From Betaproteobacteria bacterium HGW-Betaproteobacteria-16 (lineage in GTDB: Bacteria; Pseudomonadota; Gammaproteobacteria; Burkholderiales; Burkholderiaceae_C): 55,509 nucleotides of DNA. The position numbers and the translations under genes are program-made. The stretch is from the NCBI GenBank assembly GCA_002840835.1, contig PHCQ01000030.1:1-55509 (forward strand), in the 5' to 3' direction. The notes beneath the pieces were generated by a model. It saw nothing but the letters and a program-made list of their open reading frames with translations, did not search any database and was not told the DNA's origin. Below, piece by piece: positions 11,714-20,943 of this stretch; positions within the stretch are counted from its first letter, which is position 1; each line of letters opens with the position of its first letter.

Positions 11714-12586
11714 TCAGCTCCGCTTGGCCGCCTCGTACAGTCCCTGCACCTTCGGCAGGTTCGCCTCCAGTTGGCGGATGCGGTTCGGGCCGCTGGGGTG
11801 GGTGGACAGAAAGCCAATGCCGGCGCCGCCGCCCGCCTGGCTCATCTTCCGCCACAGGCTCACGCTGGCCCTGGGCAGGTAGGCCGCTCGCGCAGCCAGC
11901 TCAAGGCCCACCAGATCGGCTTCGGACTCGTCTTCGCGGCTGAACTTCAGGGTGAGCAGCTGTGCGCCCATGCCGGCGGCCAGGTCGCCGAGATCGCCGA
12001 GGCCGAGCAGCTGTGCGCCCAGGCGCAGGCCCAGGTTGGTGGCACCACTCTTGGCCACGCGCTCGCGGGCATGTTCGCGCAGCGCATGGGCCATTTCGTG
12101 CCCCATGATCATGGCGGTTTCGTCGTCGTTGAGCTGCAGCTTGTCGAGAATGCCGGTGTAGAACGCAATCTTGCCGCCGGGCATGCAGAAGGCGTTGATC
12201 TGGTCGCTCTGGATCAGGTTCACGGCCCATTTCCATTCCCGCGCGCGCGGGTTCCAGGCCGGCGTGTGCGGGATGATGCGCCGGGCAATGGCCTGCAACC
12301 GCTGTACCTGCGGATGGCTCGTGGGCAGCAGCACCTGTTTGCCCTGGGCTTCCTGCATGACCTGCACATACTGTTGGCTGGCTGCCGCTTCAAGCTCTTC
12401 GGCAGGCACCAGCTTGCGAAGCGACGACGCCTTGCCCACGTCCACCTGTGCGGTTGCGGGCAGGCTGGTGCTGGCAGCGGCGGCCGCGCCGGCCAGCATG
12501 AAGGCGCGGCGGGACGACCAGACGTGGCTGGGACGCGCCGCAGATTCTGAGGCGGAGGCTGACTTGAGATCGCAGAGAAAGCACAT
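11714..12586 (-). CDS. M48-family zinc metalloprotease, exported
   Basis: A 290-residue protease. The zinc motif HEMAH is at residues 163-167, with the third ligand likely in the ESEADLVG segment (Glu). An N-terminal region SSRRAFMLAGAAAAAS contains a twin arginine followed by a hydrophobic stretch ending in ATAQ, which fits a Tat-type or ordinary signal peptide, so a periplasmic location is likely. The family includes the outer-membrane quality-control protease BepA and LoiP. The ATG at 12586 is preferred over much longer upstream readings. It ends 11 bp from the convergent hydrolase gene. Confidence 0.88.
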   Translation of the reverse strand: MCFLCDLKSASASESAARPSHVWSSRRAFMLAGAAAAASTSLPATAQVDVGKASSLRKLVPAEELEAAASQQYVQVMQEAQGKQVLLPTSHPQVQRLQAIARRIIPHTPAWNPRAREWKWAVNLIQSDQINAFCMPGGKIAFYTGILDKLQLNDDETAMIMGHEMAHALREHARERVAKSGATNLGLRLGAQLLGLGDLGDLAAGMGAQLLTLKFSREDESEADLVGLELAARAAYLPRASVSLWRKMSQAGGGAGIGFLSTHPSGPNRIRQLEANLPKVQGLYEAAKRS

Positions 12587-12752
12587 GACGCAATGATCCA
12601 GGAAACAAGCGTGAAGCGAAGTCTGCCTCGCTTTTGCCCTTGAGATGACCAGTTGGGGTTCAAAGTTCGCCTGTGTTCGCGCACTTTGATCGCAAAACCG
12701 CTGCAGTCGATGTTCGTTACAGGATGGCAGAGAGAGGCGGCCGTAGCGTGGG

Positions 12753-12758
12753 CACAAT
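12753..12758 (+). promoter_or_regulatory. -10-like hexamer six bases before the permease ATG
   Basis: CACAAT ends exactly six bases before the ATG at 12765. Transcription would begin at or next to the start codon, giving a leaderless mRNA. The -35 region is not convincing. The same spacing is seen at four other genes in the window. The rest of the 12587-12764 divergent gap shows no gene. Confidence 0.4.
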
Positions 12759-12764
12759 GGCGGC

Positions 12765-14360
12765 ATGGTCCCATCCACTCCAAGCGCTGTCGCCAGCGCC
12801 CCCAGCACCGCCCCCGTTGCCGACAGCGAGAGCGCAGGCAACGGGCTGCCCGCCCGTCCGCCGTGGCGCGACACCCTGCGGTCCTTGTGGGACCGGCGCG
12901 TGCTGGCCATGCTGTTCCTTGGGTTCACCGCTGGCCTGCCGATTCTGCTGATCTTTTCTTCGCTGTCGTTGTGGCTCGTGGAGGCCGGGGTGGAGCGCAA
13001 GGCGGTCACCTTCTTCAGCTGGGCGGCGCTGGGCTATTCGTTCAAATTCATCTGGGCGCCGTTGGTGGACCGCCTACCGCTGCCCCTGCTGACACGCTGG
13101 ATGGGCCGGCGTCGCGCTTACCTGTTGCTGGCGCAACTGGGCGTGATCGCGGCCATCGTGGGCATGGCCAGCACCGACCCGGCCAGCGGTGGGGCCAGCC
13201 TCACCGCCATGGCGCTGTTCGCGGTGATGCTGGGCTTCATGTCGGCCACGCAGGACATCGTGATCGACGCCTACCGCATCGAGATCGCGCCCCCCGATCT
13301 GCAGGGGGTGCTTTCTTCGGCCTACATTGCGGGATACCGGATCGGCATGATCGTGGCAGGGGCGGGCGCGCTGTTTCTGGCCGCGCACTGGGGTTCAGCG
13401 CGCGAGATCTATGTGTACACCGCCTGGCAGCAGGCCTACCTGGTGATGGCGCTGGCCATGGGCGTGGGGGTGCTGACCACCTTGCTGATTCGCGAACCGG
13501 TGGTGGCCGAGCGCGAACCCGAGCCCTCAGGCGCGCATGCCCGCCTGCTGGCGGTGTTTGTCTGTGCGGTGCTGGGCTTTGTGGGGGTGTTCTGGTCCTG
13601 GGGGCAATGGCTGTCCCCCTCTGAGCCCGGTCCCTTGCTGGGACTGTTGGTGGAGGCACTTCGCATGGGGGCTGCGCTGGCAGTGGCTTTCGGGATCGGT
13701 GCTTTGTTGGTGTACGCGGGCCTGGCCAGCCGGGATCAGGCGCGGGAGACCTGGGTGTTGCCGGTGCTGGATTTTTTTCGGCGCTATGGCACACGCACCG
13801 CCTGGCTGCTGCTGGCGCTCATCGGCCTGTACCGGATCTCGGACATCGTCCTGGGGGTGATCTCCAACGTGTTCTACCAGGACATGGGCTTCTCCAAAAC
13901 CGAGATTGCCTACGCAGTCAAGACCTTTGGTGTGGTGGTGGCCATTGCGGGCGGGTTTGTGGGGGGCTTGCTGACCACGCGAATTGGCGTGATGCGCTCG
14001 CTGTTCTGGGGCGCGCTACTGGCCGCCCTGACCAACCTGGCCTTTGTGTGGCTGGCCTTCGCCGGACACGACGTGCAGCTGATGTACGCCGTGGTCGCGG
14101 CCGACAACCTGGCCGCCGGGTTTGCCAGCGCGGCGTTCGTGGCGTTCTTGTCCAGCCTGACCAATGTGTCGTTCACAGCGGTGCAATACGCCATCTTCAG
14201 CTCGTTGATGACGCTGCTGCCCAAGAGCCTGGGTGGTTACTCGGGCGGCATGGTGGACGTGCTGGGCTACCCCGGGTTCTTCATGCTGACTACCTTGATG
14301 GGGCTGCCGGTCCTGGCGCTGGTGATCATGGCGAAACGTCTGCTGCCGGTGGGTCGCTGA
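12765..14360 (+). CDS. ampG: AmpG-like MFS permease
   Basis: A 531-residue inner-membrane transporter with about 12-14 hydrophobic segments. LGFTAGLPILLIFSSLSLWL, YSFKFIWAPLVDR and the cytoplasmic GRRRAYLLLAQ loop are characteristic of AmpG, which imports GlcNAc-anhydro-muropeptides for cell-wall recycling; SATQDIVIDAYRIE is also typical. A 35-residue proline-rich cytoplasmic tail precedes the first helix. It overlaps the convergent acyl-CoA synthetase gene by 35 bp at the 3' ends. Specificity is inferred from the family only. Confidence 0.82.
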   Translation: MVPSTPSAVASAPSTAPVADSESAGNGLPARPPWRDTLRSLWDRRVLAMLFLGFTAGLPILLIFSSLSLWLVEAGVERKAVTFFSWAALGYSFKFIWAPLVDRLPLPLLTRWMGRRRAYLLLAQLGVIAAIVGMASTDPASGGASLTAMALFAVMLGFMSATQDIVIDAYRIEIAPPDLQGVLSSAYIAGYRIGMIVAGAGALFLAAHWGSAREIYVYTAWQQAYLVMALAMGVGVLTTLLIREPVVAEREPEPSGAHARLLAVFVCAVLGFVGVFWSWGQWLSPSEPGPLLGLLVEALRMGAALAVAFGIGALLVYAGLASRDQARETWVLPVLDFFRRYGTRTAWLLLALIGLYRISDIVLGVISNVFYQDMGFSKTEIAYAVKTFGVVVAIAGGFVGGLLTTRIGVMRSLFWGALLAALTNLAFVWLAFAGHDVQLMYAVVAADNLAAGFASAAFVAFLSSLTNVSFTAVQYAIFSSLMTLLPKSLGGYSGGMVDVLGYPGFFMLTTLMGLPVLALVIMAKRLLPVGR

Positions 14361-15930
14361 GCTGGCGCTGGAGTTCCGCTTTTTGCACTTTGCCCAGCGC
14401 TGTGCGTGGCAGATTCGCCACCCGCTGCCAGCGGCGAGGCCACTTGTAGCGCGCCAGACGCCCGTCCAGAAAGGCCTGCAGCTGCGGCGCCCATTGGCCA
14501 TCTGGTGCGGCGTCTGCGGTGAGCACCAGCACTGCCACCACCGTTTCCCCCCAGCGCGCATCCGGCATGCCCACCACGGCGCATTCGGACACCCAGGGGT
14601 GCTGGACCAGCAGGTTTTCGATCTCGGCGGGGTAGATGTTCTCGCCGCCCGAGATGATCATGTCCTTGGCCCGTCCCACCACGGTGTGGCAACCGTTGGG
14701 GGCTTGTTGTGCCAGATCGCCGCTGTGGAAAAAGCCGTCGGCGTCGCAGGCGGGCTGGTCGGGCCAGTAGCGCGCCACCACATTGGGCGCACGCACCCAG
14801 ACCTCGCCCACCTCGCTTGGCGCCACGGGCGTGCCCTGCGGGCTGCACAGCCGCACCTCGACACCTGGCGCCGACCAACCGCAGGACCCGCCGTGGCTGA
14901 GTGCGTGCGAGGGCGGCAGGGCGATGGAAAACGGGCCAGTCTCGGTACTGCCATACACATTGCAAACGGGCACGCCGCGCGCATGAAACGCCTGCACAGG
15001 CTGCGGCGGCAGCAGGCTGGAGCCTGCCCAGACCGCTCGCAGGCTCGACAGGTCGGTCTCTGCCCAGCGGGGGTGGGCGATCAGTGCCTGTAACGTGGCA
15101 GGCACCTGCAAGGTGAGCGTGGGGCGCTGCGTTTCGATGCAGCGCAAGGTGGCAGCCGGGTCGAAGCGGGCAAACAGCAACACCTGGGCACCCACCGCCA
15201 ACGCGGGCAGGGTCTGGATGCACAGGCCGCCCACATGGAACAGGGGCAGCACCGTGGCCACCACGTCGTCGGGCGTTATGCCCTGCACCTGTGCGGCAAT
15301 GGCCATGTTGGCGAGCAGATTGCCCTGCGTATGGACCGCGCCCTTGGGCCGACCGGTGGTGCCCGAGGTATAGACCAGCAGCAGTGGCGTCTGCGTCACG
15401 TCTGTGGCGGGGGCCGCGTCGATCCCGACCTGGGTATCGGCGGCCCCTTCCAGTGCCTGCGAGGCCAGCAAGACAGGGGCTATGCGGCAATGAGGAGCCA
15501 GGTCGCCAGCAGCGGCCTGCAGGGCCTCGTCACACACCAGAACCGTGGGCGTGCAATCGTCCATGACGGCCGCCCATTCCTGCGGTGACAGGCGGTGGTT
15601 CAGCGGCACGAACACAGCCTCCAGCCTGGCCAGCGCAAACAACAGGATGATTTGTGCCGGATGGTTCAGGCCCAGCCATGCCACGCGGTCGCCGGACCGC
15701 ACGCCATGCTGGCGCTTCAGAAATGTCGCCACAGCGGCCACGCGTTGCTGCAGTTGTGTACCGCTCAGATGCGCCCAGGCCATTGCCGGCGCATCCGTGG
15801 CCGGGTCACACCAGCTCAGCACCGGTGTGTCGGGGCGCCGCAGGGCAATTTTGGCCAGCAGCGCGTCGAATGAATCGGCGGGCAGGGGAGGCAGCGGCGC
15901 CGGAACAGGCCAGGGGAGTGGGTGCAACAT
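14326..15930 (-). CDS. AMP-dependent acyl-CoA synthetase
   Basis: A 534-residue ANL-superfamily enzyme that activates a carboxylic acid with ATP and CoA. The P-loop-like LLVYTSGTTGRPKGAVHT, the VYGSTETGPFSI motif, the SGDLAQQAPNG hinge region and the terminal PRTALGKVQKAEL (catalytic Lys) are all present. The proportions match medium or long-chain acyl-CoA or aryl-CoA synthetases, but substrate cannot be assigned. It is divergent from the two-component regulator gene (85 bp) and overlaps the 3' end of the permease gene by 35 bp. Confidence 0.9.
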   Translation of the reverse strand: MLHPLPWPVPAPLPPLPADSFDALLAKIALRRPDTPVLSWCDPATDAPAMAWAHLSGTQLQQRVAAVATFLKRQHGVRSGDRVAWLGLNHPAQIILLFALARLEAVFVPLNHRLSPQEWAAVMDDCTPTVLVCDEALQAAAGDLAPHCRIAPVLLASQALEGAADTQVGIDAAPATDVTQTPLLLVYTSGTTGRPKGAVHTQGNLLANMAIAAQVQGITPDDVVATVLPLFHVGGLCIQTLPALAVGAQVLLFARFDPAATLRCIETQRPTLTLQVPATLQALIAHPRWAETDLSSLRAVWAGSSLLPPQPVQAFHARGVPVCNVYGSTETGPFSIALPPSHALSHGGSCGWSAPGVEVRLCSPQGTPVAPSEVGEVWVRAPNVVARYWPDQPACDADGFFHSGDLAQQAPNGCHTVVGRAKDMIISGGENIYPAEIENLLVQHPWVSECAVVGMPDARWGETVVAVLVLTADAAPDGQWAPQLQAFLDGRLARYKWPRRWQRVANLPRTALGKVQKAELQRQLSDPPAADVSP

Positions 15931-16003
15931 TCACCGAACTTTACGCGAGACACACAGCGGCTTCACCTTCCAGGACCACCATGACGGCTGTGAAAGACAC
16001 CGC

Positions 16004-16009
16004 TACACT
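16004..16009 (+). promoter_or_regulatory. -10-like hexamer six bases before the response-regulator ATG
   Basis: TACACT ends six bases before the ATG at 16016. An ATGACG 17 bp further upstream (15981-15986) could serve as a weak -35. The predicted mRNA would be leaderless. Confidence 0.45.
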
Positions 16010-16015
16010 GATTCC

Positions 16016-16732
16016 ATGACATCCCAGTTGCTGATGATTGAAGACGATGGCCGACTCGCGTCGATGGTGGTGGAGTACCTTGGCCAGTCCGGCTTCAAGG
16101 TCACCCACGCCGCCGATGGTGAGTCCGGCCTGGAGCAGTTGCAGGTTCTGCTGCCCGAGCTGGTCATTCTTGACCTGATGATGCCGGGCATGGACGGGCT
16201 GGAGGTGTGTCGCCGCATCCGCTCCATGCCGGGCGACATGGCGCGCGTGCCGGTGATCATGCTCACCGCCAAAGGCGACCCGATGGACCGCATCATCGGG
16301 CTTGAAATCGGTGCAGATGATTACCTGCCCAAACCCTTTGAGCCGCGTGAATTGCTGGCCCGCGTGCGCGCGGTGATGCGCCGCCGGGGCGACAACGGTG
16401 CTGCCGGTGCGGTGCGCGAATCGCAGCCGCTGCGCTTCGGTTCGCTGGAGATCGACCGCGACGCCCGCACCGTTCAGGTCAACGGGCAGGCCTGCGAACT
16501 CACCTCCTACCAGTTCGATCTGCTCGTGGCCTTGGCCGAGCGGTCAGGCCGTGTGCTCACGCGTGACCAGATCATGGAGGCCGTGCGTGGTCGCGAGCTG
16601 GAGGCGTTTGACCGGTCGATCGACGTGCACATTGGCCGCATCCGCAACGCCATCGAGGCGGACAGCAAGGACCCCAAGCGCATTCTGACCGTGCGTGGTG
16701 TGGGCTATGTGTTCGCCAAGCAGCAGGATTAG
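16016..16732 (+). CDS. OmpR/PhoB-type response regulator
   Basis: A 238-residue DNA-binding response regulator. The receiver domain has the acidic pair Asp10/Asp11, phospho-acceptor Asp53 in LVILDLMMPG, and the Lys in DDYLPKPFEP. A winged-helix domain follows from about residue 140 (LRFGSLEIDRDART, then RSIDVHIGRIRNAIE and ILTVRGVGYVF). The ATG at 16016 removes a long non-homologous extension. The kinase gene follows on the same strand, but a repeat (family B) begins on the very first base after the stop codon and separates the two. Confidence 0.94.
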   Translation: MTSQLLMIEDDGRLASMVVEYLGQSGFKVTHAADGESGLEQLQVLLPELVILDLMMPGMDGLEVCRRIRSMPGDMARVPVIMLTAKGDPMDRIIGLEIGADDYLPKPFEPRELLARVRAVMRRRGDNGAAGAVRESQPLRFGSLEIDRDARTVQVNGQACELTSYQFDLLVALAERSGRVLTRDQIMEAVRGRELEAFDRSIDVHIGRIRNAIEADSKDPKRILTVRGVGYVFAKQQD

Positions 16733-16819
16733 GCTCCCCCGCGCCGCGCCCTTGGGCGGGCTACCCCCCAAGGGGGCAATGCCAGTGGCCTGGCGAAGCC
16801 AGTTACACGGCATTTCTGG
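16733..16819 (-). repeat. Interspersed repeat family B, copy 1
   Basis: Read on the reverse strand this runs from CCAGAAATG to GCGGGGGAGC and matches the copies at 20858 and 43981. It holds a CTGGC-loop-GCCAG hairpin and a CCCCC-AAGGGGG core. It starts at the first base after the response-regulator stop, with its G-rich end facing that stop. The rest of the gap before the kinase ATG (16820-16914) is a T-rich stretch with no gene. Confidence 0.8.
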
Positions 16820-16914
16820 GTCTTGCACCTCGCTCCGGTGGGGTGATCTCGATTTCTTTTTCTCTTTGTATTTTTTGGCGGAGCGGCCTCAGTGAGTTTC
16901 CTGGATCACCTGAT

Positions 16915-18198
16915 ATGAATGGACTGCTTGGACAACGTTTGTACCTGCGCATCTGGCTGGCGGTGGTGGGGGTGGTGGCGGTGATCACGCTGGTGGTGGG
17001 GTGGCTGTGGCAGATGGCCCTGGACCAGGAGCGCGAACAAAGTGACAACCGGCTCGACCGCACGATCGTGTTGCGCGATGGCGGCGGCACGATTCTGGGT
17101 CAGTCGCCCGCATCGGCGGTGCGCGTGCCGGGACAGGGGCTGGAGTTTCAGGTGGCGATGAAGGACGGCACCACACTTTACGTGCAGTTTCCGCGCAGAG
17201 AAGGCCGAACGGGCAACAGCCGCCGGAACCGGAGCGCTTCGGCATGGCTGACATCGCCCGCCGGTTTCGCCTGGATGCTGGGCCTGGTGGCTTTGTCGGT
17301 GGCGCTGGGGGCCTATCCCATCGTGCGTCGGCTGACCAAACGCCTCGAATCGCTGCAGAAGGGTGTGGAACGCTGGGGCAGTGGCGACCTCTCCACGCGT
17401 TTGCCGGTGCAGGGGGAAGATGAGGTGGCCTTTCTCGCTGCCAGATTCAATGCCGCTGCCGAGCGTGTGCAAACCTTGCTGCAGTCCCACAAGACCTTGC
17501 TGGCCAATGCCTCGCACGAGTTGCGTTCACCGCTGGCGCGCATTCGTATGGGGCTGGAACTGCTGAGCCGCGACAGCGCGACCGCCGGGCAGCGAAACGA
17601 AATTTCGCGCAGCATTGAAGAGCTGGATCAGCTGATCGACGAGATCCTGCTGGCCAGCCGCCTCGACATGCGGGACGCCAGCGATGCCTCTGCGCTGGGA
17701 CCGAAGGAAGAAGTGGATTTGATGGGCCTGGCTGCAGAGGAATGCGCGCGCACCGGCGCCGATCTGGATGTGGAGCCGGGCGCCACATCGGTCCTGGTGC
17801 AAGGCCACGCGCGCCTGCTGCGCCGGGTGCTGCGCAACCTGCTGGAGAACGCGCGACGCTACGGCACGACAGGGGCAGGCGAAGACCCGGCCGAGGTGCG
17901 CCTGCACATGGCGGTGACGCCCGTGGCGCCGGTGGGCAAGCGCGAGGGGAAAAACCCTGTGGCCAGGGGATCGATGGCAGTGGTGACCGTGGAGGACCGA
18001 GGCCCGGGCGTGCCGCCCGACCAGCGCGAGCGCATCTTTGAACCCTTCTACCGCTTGCCTGGCGCCAGCGAGCGCGAGGGCGGGGTGGGATTGGGGCTGT
18101 CCCTGGTCAAGACCATCGTGGAACGCCATGGCGGCCAGATCCGCTGCGAAGGTCGCGAAGGCGGTGGCGCCCGGTTCGTGGTCGAGTTGCCCATTTGA
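16915..18198 (+). CDS. Sensor histidine kinase
   Basis: A 427-residue membrane kinase. TM1 spans about residues 12-32 and TM2 about 118-136, leaving a small periplasmic sensor of roughly 85 residues. A HAMP linker follows, then the phospho-acceptor His201 in ANASHELRSPLARIRMGLEL. The ATPase domain has the N box NLLENARRYG, the G1 box VEDRGPGVPPDQRERIFEPF and G2 GVGLGLSLVKTIV. The ATG at 16915 gives a start just before TM1. It is the expected partner of the upstream response regulator; the stimulus is unknown. Confidence 0.93.
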   Translation: MNGLLGQRLYLRIWLAVVGVVAVITLVVGWLWQMALDQEREQSDNRLDRTIVLRDGGGTILGQSPASAVRVPGQGLEFQVAMKDGTTLYVQFPRREGRTGNSRRNRSASAWLTSPAGFAWMLGLVALSVALGAYPIVRRLTKRLESLQKGVERWGSGDLSTRLPVQGEDEVAFLAARFNAAAERVQTLLQSHKTLLANASHELRSPLARIRMGLELLSRDSATAGQRNEISRSIEELDQLIDEILLASRLDMRDASDASALGPKEEVDLMGLAAEECARTGADLDVEPGATSVLVQGHARLLRRVLRNLLENARRYGTTGAGEDPAEVRLHMAVTPVAPVGKREGKNPVARGSMAVVTVEDRGPGVPPDQRERIFEPFYRLPGASEREGGVGLGLSLVKTIVERHGGQIRCEGREGGGARFVVELPI

Positions 18199-18411
18199 TT
18201 CCCGGACGATGCAGGCAGGGATGGCGGGTTGGGTCTTATTGCCCTGATTTCAGGCGGGTTTCCCCCAAATGGGGGATGTGCCTGATGCGAGCCACGATCG
18301 ACAATTCCACCCAGTTGCTGTCACAACGAACCTGCATTCAGGGTCAGCAAACTTTTTTGCAAACGATCGTTTGAAACTGGTCTCCCAACGACGTCCTTCC
18401 AAGGACTTTCA
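18199..18411. other. Gene-free region with a hairpin and a 14-bp palindrome
   Basis: This stretch between the kinase stop and the next terminator has no convincing gene. It contains CCCCC-AAAT-GGGGG at 18262-18275 and a perfect palindrome, CAAACGATCGTTTG, at 18360-18373. Either could be an operator or an RNA structure. A strong terminator on the plus strand follows, so this is transcribed sequence: either a long kinase 3' UTR or a small RNA. Confidence 0.5.
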
Positions 18412-18442
18412 GAAGCCACCGCAAGGTGGCTTCTTTTTTTTT
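18412..18442 (+). terminator. Rho-independent terminator
   Basis: GAAGCCACC (18412-18420), loop GCAA, GGTGGCTTC (18425-18433), then nine T (18434-18442). The nine-base stem is perfect. It ends plus-strand transcription, either of the kinase operon or of an unassigned short transcript. The opposite strand lacks a U tract, so it is not a good terminator for the convergent GH78 gene. Confidence 0.88.
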
Positions 18443-18493
18443 CGTCGCTTCGGCGGGGCTGTCAGATCCGCTCCCTCCTCACTCCACCGATTG

Positions 18494-20776
18494 TCAATCG
18501 CCGTTGCGTCGATCGACCTCGAAATCGTGCAGTCCCGCCGGCAGATCCAGCACGATCACCTGCTGGGTCCGACGCAATACCCGGATGTCCGGCACATCCT
18601 GCAGGGCGCTCTGCTGGGTGTACACATCGTCGTCCGGACCCGCAGGCAGGTGCAACTCGGCCCGGGAGTTGGCAGGCACGCGAACCTTCAGTCGATGGCC
18701 GGACACACGGCGTTGCCACTGCAGATCCACCGGTCCGCGCAATGTGGGCACCCTTGCGTCAAAGGCGTCAAGGTCGCCCGGTTGGGGTTGTACAAGAAGA
18801 TGCCGAGCTCCTGGCAACAGGGGCCTGACGCCCACCAGGCGTCGAGGGATCACATTGGCCGGCGCGCTGCCCCAGGCATGGTTCCAGTCCAGGTTGGGCT
18901 TCGCCGAGGCATCCCAAGCCTCCATGGTCATGGTCGAGCCCTGTTTCAGCATGTTCAGCCAGGTGCGTGGGCCCCGGGCGCGCATGAGGTCCAGCGCGAC
19001 CTGCGCATCGCCGTGTTCGTACAGGGCGTCCAACAAATGCTGTGCGCCGTACACGCTGGCGGCCATGCCGCGAGAGAGGATGAATCTCAGCACCGCCGGC
19101 CGATGGGCTTCGGGTACCAGATCGAAGCGCAAGGCAAACAGGTTCGCATGCAACGAATGGTGGTCCACGCCTTCACCATCGCGGTAGCGCTGCATCTGGG
19201 GGTCGAAGAACGCCTGGTGAAAGCTGTCCCTGACCTTTTCCGCCTGGGCCTGCCATTGCGTGGCCCCATCCTTGTCTCCGAGGACCGAAGTCATGCGGCT
19301 CATGAGCACCAGGCCCCGGTGGTGGTAGGCGTTGGCCACGGCGTCCACCGCCGTGATCACATGCCCGTCGCGCTCGCCGGGCGGCCAGTCCACCAATGTG
19401 TGCAGGCGCCGCCCCTGGTTCAGGCTCTCCCTGAGCGCTGGCGTCTGGCGTTCTGCGCTGTTGACGATCAGTCCATCTGACCTTGCGAGACTGGTCAGGG
19501 TGCTGGCGGCGAGACGGTCGCGGTGCGCTGCGACCAGCGCGGTGTCTCCCGTGTGCAGCAGGTCTTCCCAGGCCATGAGCACCGGATGCACCTGCCATTC
19601 AAGCGGCCAGGTGGGCCTTTGCAGCAGGAATTCCAGTGTGTGGCGGGCCGTGGCGTAGGTGCGGTCCTGGTTGTAGTGCGAAAGCTGGTGGATGTGGGCG
19701 TCGCCCTCGTAGGGCAGGCGCTCGCGGTCGCCGTCCACGTAGATGCCCAGAAAAGTGGTGGCCAGCGCGGTGTGTCGGCTCAAGGCCCAGACGGCGTCAA
19801 GCTCGGGCGAGGATGAGCGGAAGTGAGCTGCAGTTTCATCGTGGAGCAGGGCGAGGGCGTGCCGCTGCAGGAACGCTGGGCGGAAGCTCGCAGGCACGCC
19901 TTCCAGCTCCACATAGCGGAACGGCATCACTTCACCAGTGCCCGGAGGCGTGAGGATGAAGCCGCTCTCGAGCCAGGGGGGTGGTTGCCAATGCAGCGTT
20001 GGCTGGTGCACGGTGCGGGTCGGGTCCAGCGCAAGGTCGTGCGCCTGGTAACGCACGGTGCCTGGCGGCTGGCGTTCCAGCTTGCCTTGCGCGTTGCGCA
20101 TTTCGCCCAGGTGCAGGCGAACCATTGCGGCGGGCGGTTCGGGCCAGACGATGACGGCCTGACCAAACCGCGCCTGACCGAAATCGAAGAACCAGTGGCC
20201 ATCGCCGAGTCGCGATACCTGTACGGGGTGATCGACGTGAAACACCGGCCGGGGCCGGTTGCTGAAATCGGTATTGGCCGGGTCGGCCTTGGCCGCCTGG
20301 TGGGTGGTGAAGACTTCGTCTGCCGTGCGGAACTTCTGGCCGGCTGACCAAGGGCTGGCCTGACCATGGGCATCCCAGGTCCGCACCTGCCACGACCACT
20401 CGCTATTGACGTGCAGCGGAGGGCCACCGTAGCGCACAGCCACGGAATCTGCGCCGACGACCATGCCTGAGTCCCAGAACGGCTGGGCGCTCGCGGGTGT
20501 CTCCACCCGGATTTGATAGGCCGACTGCACGGCGCCCCGTCTTTGATCGTTCACCTGCCATGAAAAAGCCGGCAAGGCATCGCGGATCAGGTTGTCATGG
20601 GGATGGGTGAGCAGACTCACGGACAGACCGAGAGGCGCACCAAGGGCACCGTGAGCCGCTGAAGCAGGTGGAGCGGCAATGCGGTGCTCGGCCATGACCG
20701 GCCCCGGCAGCAGAAGCCCCAGTGCCGTGAAAGCTGCAAGCAGACCGCCACGCGCCATGGCGATTTTCAGAATCAT
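18494..20776 (-). CDS. Secreted GH78 alpha-L-rhamnosidase-like protein
   Basis: A 760-residue protein with a signal peptide in the first 30 residues (ending in PGPVMAEH). An N-terminal beta domain (YQIRVETPA, SEWSWQVRTWDAHGQ) is typical of bacterial rhamnosidases. The (alpha/alpha)6 domain has the GH78 motif VDGDRERLPYEGDAH, which carries catalytic acids, then STMTMEAWDASAK and DWNHAWGSAPANVIPRRL. Family members remove terminal L-rhamnose from glycosides or polysaccharides. The ATG at 20776 was chosen as the first methionine giving a signal peptide; one at 20758 is possible. No other carbohydrate gene is nearby. Confidence 0.85.
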   Translation of the reverse strand: MILKIAMARGGLLAAFTALGLLLPGPVMAEHRIAAPPASAAHGALGAPLGLSVSLLTHPHDNLIRDALPAFSWQVNDQRRGAVQSAYQIRVETPASAQPFWDSGMVVGADSVAVRYGGPPLHVNSEWSWQVRTWDAHGQASPWSAGQKFRTADEVFTTHQAAKADPANTDFSNRPRPVFHVDHPVQVSRLGDGHWFFDFGQARFGQAVIVWPEPPAAMVRLHLGEMRNAQGKLERQPPGTVRYQAHDLALDPTRTVHQPTLHWQPPPWLESGFILTPPGTGEVMPFRYVELEGVPASFRPAFLQRHALALLHDETAAHFRSSSPELDAVWALSRHTALATTFLGIYVDGDRERLPYEGDAHIHQLSHYNQDRTYATARHTLEFLLQRPTWPLEWQVHPVLMAWEDLLHTGDTALVAAHRDRLAASTLTSLARSDGLIVNSAERQTPALRESLNQGRRLHTLVDWPPGERDGHVITAVDAVANAYHHRGLVLMSRMTSVLGDKDGATQWQAQAEKVRDSFHQAFFDPQMQRYRDGEGVDHHSLHANLFALRFDLVPEAHRPAVLRFILSRGMAASVYGAQHLLDALYEHGDAQVALDLMRARGPRTWLNMLKQGSTMTMEAWDASAKPNLDWNHAWGSAPANVIPRRLVGVRPLLPGARHLLVQPQPGDLDAFDARVPTLRGPVDLQWQRRVSGHRLKVRVPANSRAELHLPAGPDDDVYTQQSALQDVPDIRVLRRTQQVIVLDLPAGLHDFEVDRRNGD

Positions 20777-20857
20777 GAGAATGGGACCGACCCCCGCCGT
20801 GGCAGTTCCCACCCCATGGCAGGGAGAGCCAAGCCTTCCGGCGCGCAATGCCCCATT

Positions 20858-20937
20858 CCAGAGATACCGTCGGGCCGGCTTTGCCGGACGACTGGTATCG
20901 CCCCCTTGAGGGGGTAGCGCGAAGCGCTGCGGGGGTG
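20858..20937 (+). repeat. Interspersed repeat family B, copy 2
   Basis: Starts CCAGAGATACCGT, contains CCGGC-TTT-GCCGG and a CCCCCTTGAGGGGG core, and ends in GCGGGGGTG. The G-rich end faces the 3' end of the zinc-finger gene (stop at 20944). It lies in the 167-bp gap between that gene and the GH78 gene; nothing else is seen in the gap. Confidence 0.82.
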
Positions 20938-20943
20938 TCTCCT

